A model generated the notes under the pieces. It was given only the letters and a program-made list of their open reading frames with translations. It had not been told where the DNA came from and did not search any database. A stretch of 64,000 bases of DNA from positions 1-64,000 of IMG/VR virus record IMGVR_UViG_3300023117_000010; one strand, 5' to 3'. Positions within the stretch are counted from its first letter, which is position 1; every line of letters begins with the position of its first letter. This document shows, one piece after another, positions 24,180-30,801 of the stretch. Made by a program: the position numbers and the translations under genes. The stretch is from a virus.

Positions 24180-24480
24180 TATTTCACCCGTTGCAAAGCA
24201 GATTATTGACTGTATCCCCGTTCTTATCCGCCCTGCACTTGGCATTGACGAGGACAGTATGGTAGATGTAGACGAGAAGCGTGGTGGTGTTCGCTTCCAG
24301 ACTGATAAGGGACTTACGTTTACTATCGTCAATAACTTTTGGGACTATTTCGACTTGACTATCACGGATGCTGATGGTAACGTGGTCAAGGCGTGGACGG
24401 AGGACGACGAGAGTATTCCTGTTCAGAGTCTCCCGAACGCTTGGAACCTGTACGAGTTTGTGATGATGGAGGTACTGTAA
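24172..24480 (+). CDS. Protein of unknown function (102 aa)
   Basis: ATG 24172 with GGAAGG upstream. Strand-rich second half (LTFTIVNNFWDYFDLTITDA) after an N-terminal helix. Overlaps its neighbours by a few bases on both sides. Function unknown. Confidence 0.7.
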   Translation: MSNISPVAKQIIDCIPVLIRPALGIDEDSMVDVDEKRGGVRFQTDKGLTFTIVNNFWDYFDLTITDADGNVVKAWTEDDESIPVQSLPNAWNLYEFVMMEVL

Positions 24481-24710
24481 TGACTGATTGGAACTCAAAG
24501 GCAGCGGTTGTTCTTACGCTGAACGAGTATGATTTTCTGCTGACGCTTCTCCGTTGGCGCATTGACGAGATTGAGGACAGCGGCATCCACGACCCTGACG
24601 ACGAGAAGGATATTGAAAACGCGCAGAAAATTATTGACACTCTTTACAAGCAGATTGGCCCGCTTATTGACGAGGCGGTTCACAACATCCTGTCGAACAA
24701 GAAGGTCTAG
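24480..24710 (+). CDS. Small helical protein (76 aa)
   Basis: Starts in a TAATG overlap, with GGAGG upstream. Predicted long helices (LNEYDFLLTLLRWRIDEIED and KIIDTLYKQIGPLIDEAV). Function unknown. Confidence 0.7.
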   Translation: MTDWNSKAAVVLTLNEYDFLLTLLRWRIDEIEDSGIHDPDDEKDIENAQKIIDTLYKQIGPLIDEAVHNILSNKKV

Positions 24711-24712
24711 AA

Positions 24713-25198
24713 ATGTTTTATGAAGGCATTGACATTTATGGTCAGGAGTGGAAGCCGGGAGACAAGGCACGCTTTATGTCAAAGGTTTACAGTCACCTTG
24801 ATGATTACCTGCATTGGGACGCCGGTATCACTTGGTATCCTTTTACTGACCCGATTGACGGAATGGTTTATGGAATCGTCGCTTATCCTGACTACAATGA
24901 TGCTATTTATGTTGGGCAGAAGTTGGGTAAGGCTATCCTTGATTTTGAGTGTGATTACTCTTACACCATGAGGGATATGTTCTTTGATGCAGAGGAATAC
25001 ATCTTTGGCCCACACATTTGGGATGGGACAGGATGCTATGCTCACGGTTGGTATGAGGATGTAAAGGCTGCTTGCATTGACACGATTATGGACTATTACA
25101 ATAATCTTTACAAGTCAAGCCTTGACAGCGACGACCCTGAGACAGTAGAATCCGCACGATTTGACCTTTACAATATCCGTAGGAGTTTGGAGGGATAA
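24713..25198 (+). CDS. Protein of unknown function (161 aa)
   Basis: Tyr- and Asp-rich. A first part with YGQEWKPGDKARFM suggests a beta start; GTGCYAHGWYEDVKAACIDT and a helical end follow. No family recognised. Two bases separate it from the preceding gene. Confidence 0.75.
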   Translation: MFYEGIDIYGQEWKPGDKARFMSKVYSHLDDYLHWDAGITWYPFTDPIDGMVYGIVAYPDYNDAIYVGQKLGKAILDFECDYSYTMRDMFFDAEEYIFGPHIWDGTGCYAHGWYEDVKAACIDTIMDYYNNLYKSSLDSDDPETVESARFDLYNIRRSLEG

Positions 25199-25199
25199 T

Positions 25200-25544
25200 A
25201 TGAGTATTGAAGATTACCTTGCAAAGACGAATGCAGCATACGACCGCTATCACGATTACCTGCGTGTTCTTTTCAACAATGCAGCCAACATGAACGAGTT
25301 TGGGCCGGGTAAGATTTTCAGCATTGTTGTTGCTGACACTAAGGCTCACTACGTTGTTACTGAGTGTGATGATAAGACCGCTACTATTGAGTATGTATGG
25401 CCGGAAGATGAAGCAGACGATGAGTATATTGACCTTTGCACCGACCCTTTTCTTGGTACGGGCGGCACTTTTGACCGTGATAGGATTGAGCCTCTTTGTG
25501 CATACAGCGACAACCTCACTAAGATTTTTGGAGGCAGCAAGTGA
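25200..25544 (+). CDS. Protein of unknown function (114 aa)
   Basis: ATG 25200 (MSIEDYLAKTNAAYDRY) with GGAGG upstream; a longer in-frame reading overlaps the preceding gene. Helical N-terminus, strands in the middle (FSIVVADTKAHYVVTECD), very acidic centre. Function unknown. Confidence 0.7.
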   Translation: MSIEDYLAKTNAAYDRYHDYLRVLFNNAANMNEFGPGKIFSIVVADTKAHYVVTECDDKTATIEYVWPEDEADDEYIDLCTDPFLGTGGTFDRDRIEPLCAYSDNLTKIFGGSK

Positions 25545-25993
25545 GTAAGACTATGAGTGAGATTGCTGATGAACTTGGCCGCTGGTTGAGCGACGATAAT
25601 AATGTTGGTAAGGAATGGTATGGGCACAACTTTGACCGCTTTGAGCGTCGGCTTACCATCATGGCCTGTGATTGGCTTCATGACGCTGTTGTGAATAACC
25701 CCGACGACGACCTTTTTGATGCAAGGCTTGACTTTTGCGAACATATGGGCTGGAATAACGGTGCAGATGTGCTAGATTGGTTCAGCAACAACCCTCGCGC
25801 AAGCGATTATGTAGATGATTATACAAGCGATTTTTACTATTTTAGCGACAACAATGACCTTGATGGAACAGGCATTATTTATCAGTTGATGAGTGGTGGT
25901 ATTTATGTCGAAGCAACTTACGCTTGGAATGCAGTAGAGGATGCAGTTAGTAAGGTTTACAACGAGAGTAATAAGGAGGGCGACAATGCCTAA
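25541..25993 (+). CDS. Protein of unknown function (150 aa)
   Basis: GTG 25541 overlaps the preceding TGA by 4 bp (GTGA), with GGAGG upstream. Acidic and helical, Asn/Asp-rich. No family recognised. Lower GC than the first rightward genes. Confidence 0.75.
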   Translation: MSKTMSEIADELGRWLSDDNNVGKEWYGHNFDRFERRLTIMACDWLHDAVVNNPDDDLFDARLDFCEHMGWNNGADVLDWFSNNPRASDYVDDYTSDFYYFSDNNDLDGTGIIYQLMSGGIYVEATYAWNAVEDAVSKVYNESNKEGDNA

Positions 25994-26240
25994 GATTATT
26001 TCAGATGAGCATTACAAGCGTATTTGTTGTGGGATTCGGGAGCGAGCAGACGCGATGTACGATATGGATACTAACGAGTTCTGGGAACTATATTATGACT
26101 CCGACTACGAGCAGGAATACGTTAATAACGGCTATGTCGGATATGATAATGATAGGGACGGAACTCTTTTTGTAGATTGGTTTATTAACCATGAGATTCT
26201 TTCTGAGATTGATTGGTTTAAGGACATTCCGCAGGACTAA
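25986..26240 (+). CDS. Acidic protein of unknown function (84 aa)
   Basis: ATG 25986 (MPKIISDEHYKRIC) with AAGGAGG upstream. Tyr/Asp-rich middle (LYYDSDYEQEYVNNGYVGY). Last gene of the third rightward operon; its TAA begins promoter cassette D. Confidence 0.7.
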   Translation: MPKIISDEHYKRICCGIRERADAMYDMDTNEFWELYYDSDYEQEYVNNGYVGYDNDRDGTLFVDWFINHEILSEIDWFKDIPQD

Positions 26241-26289
26241 CAAAGTCATTACATTTATGTCTTGACAACAAAACGTATACGAGTAAAAT
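26238..26289 (+). promoter_or_regulatory. Promoter cassette D
   Basis: TAACAAAG begins in the stop codon of the preceding gene (26238). TTGACA (26262-26267), a 16-bp spacer ending GAG, and TAAAAT (26284-26289) follow. It matches cassettes A-C in layout but lacks their inverted repeat. The gene starts 28 bp downstream. Confidence 0.75.
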
Positions 26290-26317
26290 ACTAAGCAATC
26301 TAATGAAAGAGAATGAA

Positions 26318-26719
26318 ATGAATAAGACAGTTGTTGGTAAGGTAACTGTATCTGTAAATGTTACGGACAAGTTGGTTAGTGATCTTCTTATGACGGCTTT
26401 TGATTCCCATTACGGCAGCGCAAACTATTGGGCAAACTATCTTAGTCGTGAGGGTAATAACGCAAGCGACATTCTTGATGAGATTTGGTATTCAGTAAAG
26501 TTTCGTGAGCCTGACGAGGCAGACACTATTCATGAGGTCAATGTAGATAAGGTTGTAGAGGCAATCTCTAAGATTCTCAACAACGAGGTTCAGGCTGCGG
26601 ATTATCTCGTTGAGTATCTTCGTCAGGCTGTTGCTAACGACGATTCTGGTTACGCTGATGGTGATGTTGCTGATGTTGTTGTTCAGGTTGCTACTTTCGG
26701 AAACATCGTTTACGGATAG
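26318..26719 (+). CDS. Protein of unknown function (133 aa)
   Basis: ATG 26318 (MNKTVVGKVTVSVNVTD) is preferred to ATG 26303 because the latter is too close to the predicted transcript start and lacks a ribosome site. Helical and acidic, ending with VADVVVQVATFGNIVYG. First gene of the operon that holds the ribozyme. Function unknown. Confidence 0.7.
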   Translation: MNKTVVGKVTVSVNVTDKLVSDLLMTAFDSHYGSANYWANYLSREGNNASDILDEIWYSVKFREPDEADTIHEVNVDKVVEAISKILNNEVQAADYLVEYLRQAVANDDSGYADGDVADVVVQVATFGNIVYG

Positions 26720-26764
26720 AGAACATAATGCAGATCAAGACGACTATGTTTGTGGGTTGATATA

Positions 26765-26956
26765 ATGATTACACTAAAAGAGGCACAAGAACTTGCTGAA
26801 ATTATTGGATGGCTAAATGCTATTTGCATGGACAGTCAGCCAGAGGACACTATTGTTATTACACCGGGTTTTAAGAGTGAGATTCGTAGGGCACTTGAAA
26901 TTGCTAACTTGGTTCAGTATGATCTTGAAAACAATAACCGCTCTGATGAGTCCTAA
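26765..26956 (+). CDS. Small helical protein whose 3' end overlaps a hammerhead ribozyme (63 aa)
   Basis: ATG 26765 starts MITLKEAQELAEIIGWLN; an in-frame TTG at 26750 is less likely. Two helices (TLKEAQELAEIIGWLNAIC, KSEIRRALEIANLVQYDL). The last six codons and the TAA lie inside the ribozyme (26938-26986), so the coding sequence supplies stem I, the catalytic core and half of stem II. Self-cleavage would cut the mRNA 25 nt after the stop. A 10-codon frame (26728-26760) lies just upstream and could be a leader peptide. Confidence 0.7.
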   Translation: MITLKEAQELAEIIGWLNAICMDSQPEDTIVITPGFKSEIRRALEIANLVQYDLENNNRSDES

Positions 26957-26986
26957 AGAGGACGAAACGCCGTGAGGCGTCAGCGG
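26938..26986 (+). ncRNA. Hammerhead ribozyme, stem-I-open (type I), cleavage after 26981
   Basis: All conserved elements are present. Stem I: CCGCT (26938-26942) with AGCGG (26982-26986), 5 bp. Core CTGATGA (26943-26949). Stem II: GTCC (26950-26953) with GGAC (26960-26963), loop TAAAGA. Core GAAA (26964-26967). Stem III: CGCC (26968-26971) with GGCG (26976-26979), closed by GTGA, a GNRA tetraloop; A26967 pairs with T26980. The cleavage triplet is GTC (26979-26981). Every invariant base of the hammerhead consensus is in place. Loop-loop contacts that speed natural hammerheads cannot be judged by eye. Confidence 0.92.
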
Positions 26987-27238
26987 GATTATGGGAGAGT
27001 CTAAGAGGTTGCCACCAATTAGATAATCCGAACTCCGTGGCAACGGGGGAAAGCAGGGGGCAACACGCATGGGGGTTGTCCATCTAGACCTGACATAAAC
27101 CTGCAATACGACCCATGTGATAACAACCCGAATAATGATCTGTTCGGGCTACATAATATAACTAAATATAATAACTAAAGGAATCGGTTGTCGGTGACGG
27201 GTGAGCAGGTAGGTGTAGATCCAATTTGGTGACACCAC
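26987..27238 (+). other. Structured non-coding stretch between ribozyme and tRNA-like gene
   Basis: No gene is visible in 252 bp. Strong RNA hairpins are: GTTGCCAC with GTGGCAAC (about 27008-27044); GGGCAAC with GTTGTCC (about 27057-27081, one G-U pair); CCCGAA with TTCGGG (about 27128-27149). GGGTTGT can alternatively pair with ACAACCC, so the fold may switch. After ribozyme cleavage this would be the 5' part of the downstream RNA. It might be a trans-acting RNA or a protective leader; no known family is recognised. Confidence 0.5.
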
Positions 27239-27266
27239 TTGACTTGACTGTGGAACCGTCTATAAT
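27239..27266 (+). promoter_or_regulatory. Near-consensus promoter before the tRNA-like gene
   Basis: TTGACT (27239-27244), 16-bp spacer, TATAAT (27261-27266). The best sigma-70-type match in the window. It lies 7 bp before the first base of the tRNA-like gene, so the transcript would start about at its 5' end. The other rightward promoter cassettes share the 16-bp spacing. Confidence 0.75.
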
Positions 27267-27272
27267 ATTTAT

Positions 27273-27370
27273 GCCCCTAATGGTCTAGTGGCAACGACGC
27301 CGGTATCACACAAGGACGCTTGTGATGCTTATGCGGAAGTTTATCGCGGGTTCGACTCCCGCTAGGGGCT
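27273..27370 (+). tRNA. tRNA-like gene, possible tRNA-Val(CAC) with about 20 extra bases
   Basis: Acceptor stem GCCCCTA pairs with TAGGGGC (7 bp). The D-arm GTC-TAGTGGCAAC-GAC is canonical, and the T-arm GCGGG-TTCGACT-CCCGC is perfect. CCGGT followed by loop ATCACAC gives U33, anticodon CAC and A37, which reads as valine. The expected 3' half of the anticodon stem (ACCGG) does not follow: about 20 extra bases intervene and only a partial GCGG match appears later. ATCACA and TGTGAT could form a competing hairpin there. Length is 98 nt against about 76. CCA is not encoded. It may be disrupted, inserted into, or a tRNA mimic. Confidence 0.5.
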
Positions 27371-27396
27371 ATGCTTTATCAAAGAAAGGAAATAAT

Positions 27397-27546
27397 ATGG
27401 ACAATACAGACACAATCAAATGCATGTGTGGACACACCATTCCAGAGAAGGATGTTACTTATGTCAATCCAGCAACTAAGGCTGTGACTTGGACAGAGGG
27501 GCTTCCTTACTGTGGTTCCTGCGTCCCTGAAATCAAGGAGGATTAG
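27397..27546 (+). CDS. Small zinc-ribbon-like protein (49 aa)
   Basis: ATG 27397 with AAAGGA upstream. CMCGH near the start and CGSC near the end make a two-knuckle zinc site (C-x-C and C-x2-C). First gene after the tRNA-like element. Function unknown. Confidence 0.7.
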   Translation: MDNTDTIKCMCGHTIPEKDVTYVNPATKAVTWTEGLPYCGSCVPEIKED

Positions 27547-27553
27547 AAACACT

Positions 27554-27901
27554 ATGAGTTGGTATGACCCGCCAGAATACCCATTTCAGAAGGCAGCAGA
27601 AGAGATTGATAGTCGTGGACTCTTTGGCCTTTACGAGTATGATGCCGAGGCTGAAAAGATCATAAACTATGACAGGATTCCCGATGAATTCGGCAGCAAG
27701 GAAGAAATGACAAAGTTGTATGACTCAATCGTTGAGGATGAGCCAGAGGCTGCTGATAAGTATATCGTGATCGAACTAAGTTTTGATGCGTGCTGTGAAA
27801 TGGCAGAAAGTGAGTATGAAGATGCCCTTGAAGCGCACTACGATTACAAGTATCATGCAGAGAAAGAGTCGCAGCCTTGCGACTACGATGATTACTACTA
27901 G
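27554..27901 (+). CDS. Acidic protein of unknown function (115 aa)
   Basis: ATG 27554 (MSWYDPPEYPFQKAAEEID). AAGGAGG is 13 nt upstream, rather far. Acidic helices and a Tyr/Asp-rich end (DYDDYY). Function unknown. Confidence 0.7.
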   Translation: MSWYDPPEYPFQKAAEEIDSRGLFGLYEYDAEAEKIINYDRIPDEFGSKEEMTKLYDSIVEDEPEAADKYIVIELSFDACCEMAESEYEDALEAHYDYKYHAEKESQPCDYDDYY

Positions 27902-27911
27902 GAGGATGAAC

Positions 27912-28037
27912 TTGCGTAAGACAAAGACTTCTAACTACCAAACTCCAAAGAGAATTGCTAAGGTAACTATCAGAAAGACAAAGAAGCGACGAAGCAAGGT
28001 CGGCAATACTGTTCCCAACCCAAAGAGGTTTGTATAA
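27912..28037 (+). CDS. Small highly basic protein (41 aa)
   Basis: TTG 27912 has GGAGG 6 nt upstream; ATG 27906 is in frame but would have no space after GGAGG. The product is Lys/Arg-rich (RKTKTSNYQTPKRIAKVTIR, KKRRSKVG), suggesting nucleic-acid binding (inference). Its TAA overlaps the next ATG. Confidence 0.6.
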   Translation: MRKTKTSNYQTPKRIAKVTIRKTKKRRSKVGNTVPNPKRFV

Positions 28038-28441
28038 TGTCAGAGATTCTTGAGAATTATAGTGATATTGGCCTCAAGTATGATATCTCACATATCTCTA
28101 CATACATTTTCAATGTCCCCTCATATGGGCCTATCTATCTAATTGAAAAGAGCAATTCGCCAAATGACGTTGCTAGTATGGCTATTGAGGCAATAGATCG
28201 TAGTAACGTCAGCCTGCTTGATGTTAGGGCATCAGAAGTCGTTGAGGATATTCGCGCTTGGTTTACACACCCAGAGGACGATTCATATTCTCTTAGCGAT
28301 TCTTTTTGGAATCAGGTTGAAACTTTTATTTATGATGAGCAAGATGCTGAAATGCATGAAGCGCAGGAATGGCAGCATGAAATTAGCATGATGAATGCTA
28401 GCCGACAGCGCGAACTTGTAGAGGAAATGAGAGGTTGGTAG
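28037..28441 (+). CDS. Protein of unknown function (134 aa)
   Basis: Starts in a TAATG overlap. Strands at the start (YDISHISTYIFNVPSYGPIYL), then helices, with an acidic, Met-rich C-terminus. No family recognised. Confidence 0.75.
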   Translation: MSEILENYSDIGLKYDISHISTYIFNVPSYGPIYLIEKSNSPNDVASMAIEAIDRSNVSLLDVRASEVVEDIRAWFTHPEDDSYSLSDSFWNQVETFIYDEQDAEMHEAQEWQHEISMMNASRQRELVEEMRGW

Positions 28442-28442
28442 T

Positions 28443-28955
28443 ATGTATTTCCCAAAGAAGAGGGTTTCCCTAAATATTGCAGAGACTTCCTATGTCATGA
28501 ATGCAATCTATGAACTAATCCATCAGGATAATAAGAATTATCAAATTTCAAGCAATTATCATCAGAGTCTTTTGGACCTATTCAATGGTTGCAAGTATCT
28601 TTGGAGCGATCATGAGTGGGAAGTCTATAAGTATGTCGTTACCTTTGAGAAGTCTCAGCGGGGGTGGGAGATAGATCGGGATGCAGAGTGGGAAATCAAT
28701 ATCTTGGATTGCGATTCTATTATATTCACCCTACAGCATACTTTTATGCGAGCATCTAAGGACTTCATCAACGGAGACAAGGATTGTAAAAGGCTGATGG
28801 AAGTAATGAGCGAAATCCTCATTCCTCGGTTCACTAATACTTTCAACGATGATGAGTGGAAGTATTATTTTTCTCTAATTGAAGATAATGATTCAGACGA
28901 TGAAGTTAGTCAGCCACTTGATATTCACAATCAAGATACCCAAGAGGTCAGATAA
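28443..28955 (+). CDS. Helical protein of unknown function (170 aa)
   Basis: Mostly helical, aromatic-rich (SYVMNAIYELIHQDNKNYQI, LWSDHEWEVYKYVVTFEK) with an acidic end. One base separates it from the previous stop. No family recognised. Confidence 0.75.
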   Translation: MYFPKKRVSLNIAETSYVMNAIYELIHQDNKNYQISSNYHQSLLDLFNGCKYLWSDHEWEVYKYVVTFEKSQRGWEIDRDAEWEINILDCDSIIFTLQHTFMRASKDFINGDKDCKRLMEVMSEILIPRFTNTFNDDEWKYYFSLIEDNDSDDEVSQPLDIHNQDTQEVR

Positions 28956-29014
28956 TGTTTGTTGTTTTTTGTATCCTGTTTGTTTTGGCACCACTTTTAT
29001 TTCTAATAAGATAG
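28955..29014 (+). CDS. Tiny single-span membrane peptide (19 aa)
   Basis: ATG 28955 overlaps the TAA of the previous gene, and the peptide is a single hydrophobic stretch (FVVFCILFVLAPLLFLIR). It may be a real membrane micropeptide or a translational spacer that delivers ribosomes to the next AGGAG site at 29014. Confidence 0.45.
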   Translation: MFVVFCILFVLAPLLFLIR

Positions 29015-29022
29015 GAGAAGTT

Positions 29023-29229
29023 ATGAACAATCAAATCTCAATCACTCTCTATGATGGGCGCGTTGCTCATGTTGAGTCAAGAGAAGATGTAAATGTTGTT
29101 ATTTTTAATTATGGAAATGTAAAAAAGAATAAGTTTTCAAAGAAGAAGTTTGATATCATTTCTATTGAAAATCATCATGTTGAAGGAAAGGGTGATGATG
29201 CAATTGTAGGAGTTAGTGATGAAATTTGA
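29023..29229 (+). CDS. Small protein of unknown function (68 aa)
   Basis: ATG 29023 with AGGAGA 5 nt upstream. Beta pattern with a basic middle (NVKKNKFSKKKFDIISIE). Function unknown. Confidence 0.7.
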   Translation: MNNQISITLYDGRVAHVESREDVNVVIFNYGNVKKNKFSKKKFDIISIENHHVEGKGDDAIVGVSDEI

Positions 29230-29437
29230 TGAAGCAATCCCCTGTATGACAATGGGAAACATGGTTTCTAACGATTCTCTTACATCTAGTGTCTCAAAAT
29301 CTAATTCAAGGTGCTATACTTGTGGGTGTAAGGTAAGCATATACAACCCAAGAAAGCGTTGCTTCCCTTGTCGAAAGAAAGAAGTAGAGATTATTTCTAA
29401 TTCTATTGATTCTATATTTGAAGGAGGTCAGAAATGA
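29219..29437 (+). CDS. Small zinc-finger-like protein (72 aa)
   Basis: ATG 29219 with AGGAG 6 nt upstream. CYTCGC and CFPCRKK, 15 residues apart, form a likely four-Cys zinc knuckle in the centre; helical end. Role unknown, perhaps nucleic-acid or protein binding. Confidence 0.7.
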   Translation: MKFDEAIPCMTMGNMVSNDSLTSSVSKSNSRCYTCGCKVSIYNPRKRCFPCRKKEVEIISNSIDSIFEGGQK

Positions 29438-29610
29438 CAAAGACGAATTTTGCAGATCCTTATGATGATTTTGATGATGAGTTTGTTGAGTGGGTTGCTG
29501 AACTGTTGAAAGACTTTGATGATGTTGATAGTTTTTCCGATTACGACAACTCACAGGACGATTTCTTTTGGATCAAGGAATTGAAGGGGGTAGACTTTGA
29601 TGATGAGTGA
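29434..29610 (+). CDS. Very acidic small protein (58 aa)
   Basis: ATGA overlap with the previous stop and GGAGG at good spacing. About 21 of 58 residues are Asp or Glu against 4 Lys (DPYDDFDDEFVEW, KDFDDVDSFSDYD). Small, highly acidic phage proteins sometimes mimic DNA or bind host factors; nothing here proves that. Confidence 0.65.
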   Translation: MTKTNFADPYDDFDDEFVEWVAELLKDFDDVDSFSDYDNSQDDFFWIKELKGVDFDDE

Positions 29611-30196
29611 AACTGATCTTTGGTCTGTTATTTATCCCGATGATTATGTTCCCGTTCGTGGAGACACTATTCGTTATTATGATTTGAATTGGCGTTCTGC
29701 TGTAGTCTTGAACTCACAAGATGATGAGGTAACTTTTCTTACTCCTGAAAATAAGACTAGGACATTCAACAAGAGTAATGTTAAGGTTGCTCACGATATG
29801 CGTATGCGACTTCTCGCAATGCTCAACGATGATGATGCTGCAAAGAACCGTCAGCAATTTCTTGATGAGTATATTGCTAAGGCAGCAAAGAACGAGAAGA
29901 ACGCATTGGAGGCCAAGGCAGAAGCCTCTCAGAAGCGTTCTAACGGCAAGGGTAAGGTGGCCCGCATGGAGCCTAACCGCGCACAAGAAGTCTCACAACT
30001 TGTCAAGGCCGTGACAGAACTGATTGAGAAGTCAGACAAGCCTATGTATAAGAACGATATTGTTAATTCTGTCAAGATGAACCCCACTACCTATTCTCTT
30101 GTTATGAAGAAGGTTATCGGAGGCCACAAGATCATTAAGGCTGGCAAGAAGAGGGGAACCAATTATCGCGTTGCTGGACGCACATACGGCGAGTAA
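29600..30196 (+). CDS. Two-domain protein with C-terminal winged-helix-like region (198 aa)
   Basis: N-terminal part (PVRGDTIRYYDLNWRSAVVL, then VTFLTPENKTRTFNKSNVKV) looks like a small Tudor/SH3-type barrel. A basic, Ala/Lys-rich linker (residues about 90-130) follows. The C-terminal 65 residues (LIEKSDKPMYKNDIVNSVKM, then GGHKIIKAGKKRGTNYRV) look like a winged helix. A DNA-binding regulator is a fair inference. ATG 29600 or 29603 is possible. It is the last gene before the strong terminator. Confidence 0.7.
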   Translation: MMSETDLWSVIYPDDYVPVRGDTIRYYDLNWRSAVVLNSQDDEVTFLTPENKTRTFNKSNVKVAHDMRMRLLAMLNDDDAAKNRQQFLDEYIAKAAKNEKNALEAKAEASQKRSNGKGKVARMEPNRAQEVSQLVKAVTELIEKSDKPMYKNDIVNSVKMNPTTYSLVMKKVIGGHKIIKAGKKRGTNYRVAGRTYGE

Positions 30197-30212
30197 ATAA
30201 AAGTATAAAATG

Positions 30213-30237
30213 AGAGGGGGAGCAATCCCCCTCTTTT
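30213..30237 (+). terminator. Rho-independent terminator of the rightward operon
   Basis: Stem AGAGGGGG with CCCCCTCT (8 bp), 6-nt loop AGCAAT, followed by TTTT. It lies 16 bp after the stop of the winged-helix-like gene. Confidence 0.9.
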
Positions 30238-30265
30238 ATGTCATTTTAATTGAGAAGGACTTTAT

Positions 30266-30556
30266 ATGAATTCAAGTAAAGCAAATCACTTCTATAAAGC
30301 ATGGGAAAAGTTTGTAGAACTAACAGACTCGGCTTATGCTGATTACGTTGTTGCATCTGACATTGTTAGTCTTGTAAAGAAACCATCTTTCAATGACCCG
30401 ACCGTTGATAATAATATTATTGCTGTCCAATATCAGATATACAGCAAACTAAATCAGCGTCTACGTTTTTACAAAACACGATATAAAACACTAGAGAATA
30501 CTAGAGATAATGCATTTAAGATATGGATAGAACTCAAAAAGGAGGAAAAGAAATGA
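30266..30556 (+). CDS. Helical basic protein (96 aa)
   Basis: GAGAAGGA precedes ATG 30266. Helical and Tyr/Lys-rich (YQIYSKLNQRLRFYKTRYKT). It lies beyond the terminator, so it needs read-through or its own promoter; none is obvious. ATGA overlap with the next gene. Confidence 0.7.
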   Translation: MNSSKANHFYKAWEKFVELTDSAYADYVVASDIVSLVKKPSFNDPTVDNNIIAVQYQIYSKLNQRLRFYKTRYKTLENTRDNAFKIWIELKKEEKK

Positions 30557-30801
30557 GTGAGTCAATTAGAAACATTAATGCTGGAGATACAATTATCTAT
30601 AAGGGTTTTAGTGAAGAGATAAAGTATTTTGTGACAAATAAAAAGACCACAGAATCTTTTAACCCAAAAAATCGGGAAGTTAAAATAAGTGGAACTCTTG
30701 CTTGCAAGTCTTTAAAAGAAGATTCAATTGATAGATATAATAACTTTTATTGCGTGGCAGATGGTATGATTCCCAACGTGCAAGTAATTAGACGAGCATA
30801 A
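30553..30801 (+). CDS. Protein of unknown function (82 aa), last rightward gene
   Basis: ATG 30553 with AAAGGAGG upstream. Beta-rich (INAGDTIIYKGFSEEIKYFV, NREVKISGTLACKSL). Its TAA ends at 30801 and the facing gene's stop begins at 30802, so the two transcripts converge with no spacer. Confidence 0.7.
   Translation: MSESIRNINAGDTIIYKGFSEEIKYFVTNKKTTESFNPKNREVKISGTLACKSLKEDSIDRYNNFYCVADGMIPNVQVIRRA

Noticed and set aside
19811-25575. Other CTGATGA sequences (near 19815 and 25565) as ribozymes
   Set aside because: Neither is followed by a stem II, GAAA and a cleavage triplet with matching stems.
26987-27238. Group I intron
   Set aside because: No recognisable P7 or other conserved core elements, and neighbouring sequence is not an interrupted gene.
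26982-27370. tmRNA
   Set aside because: The tRNA-like domain has its own complete acceptor stem and promoter at 27239-27266, and no convincing tag reading frame connects to it.
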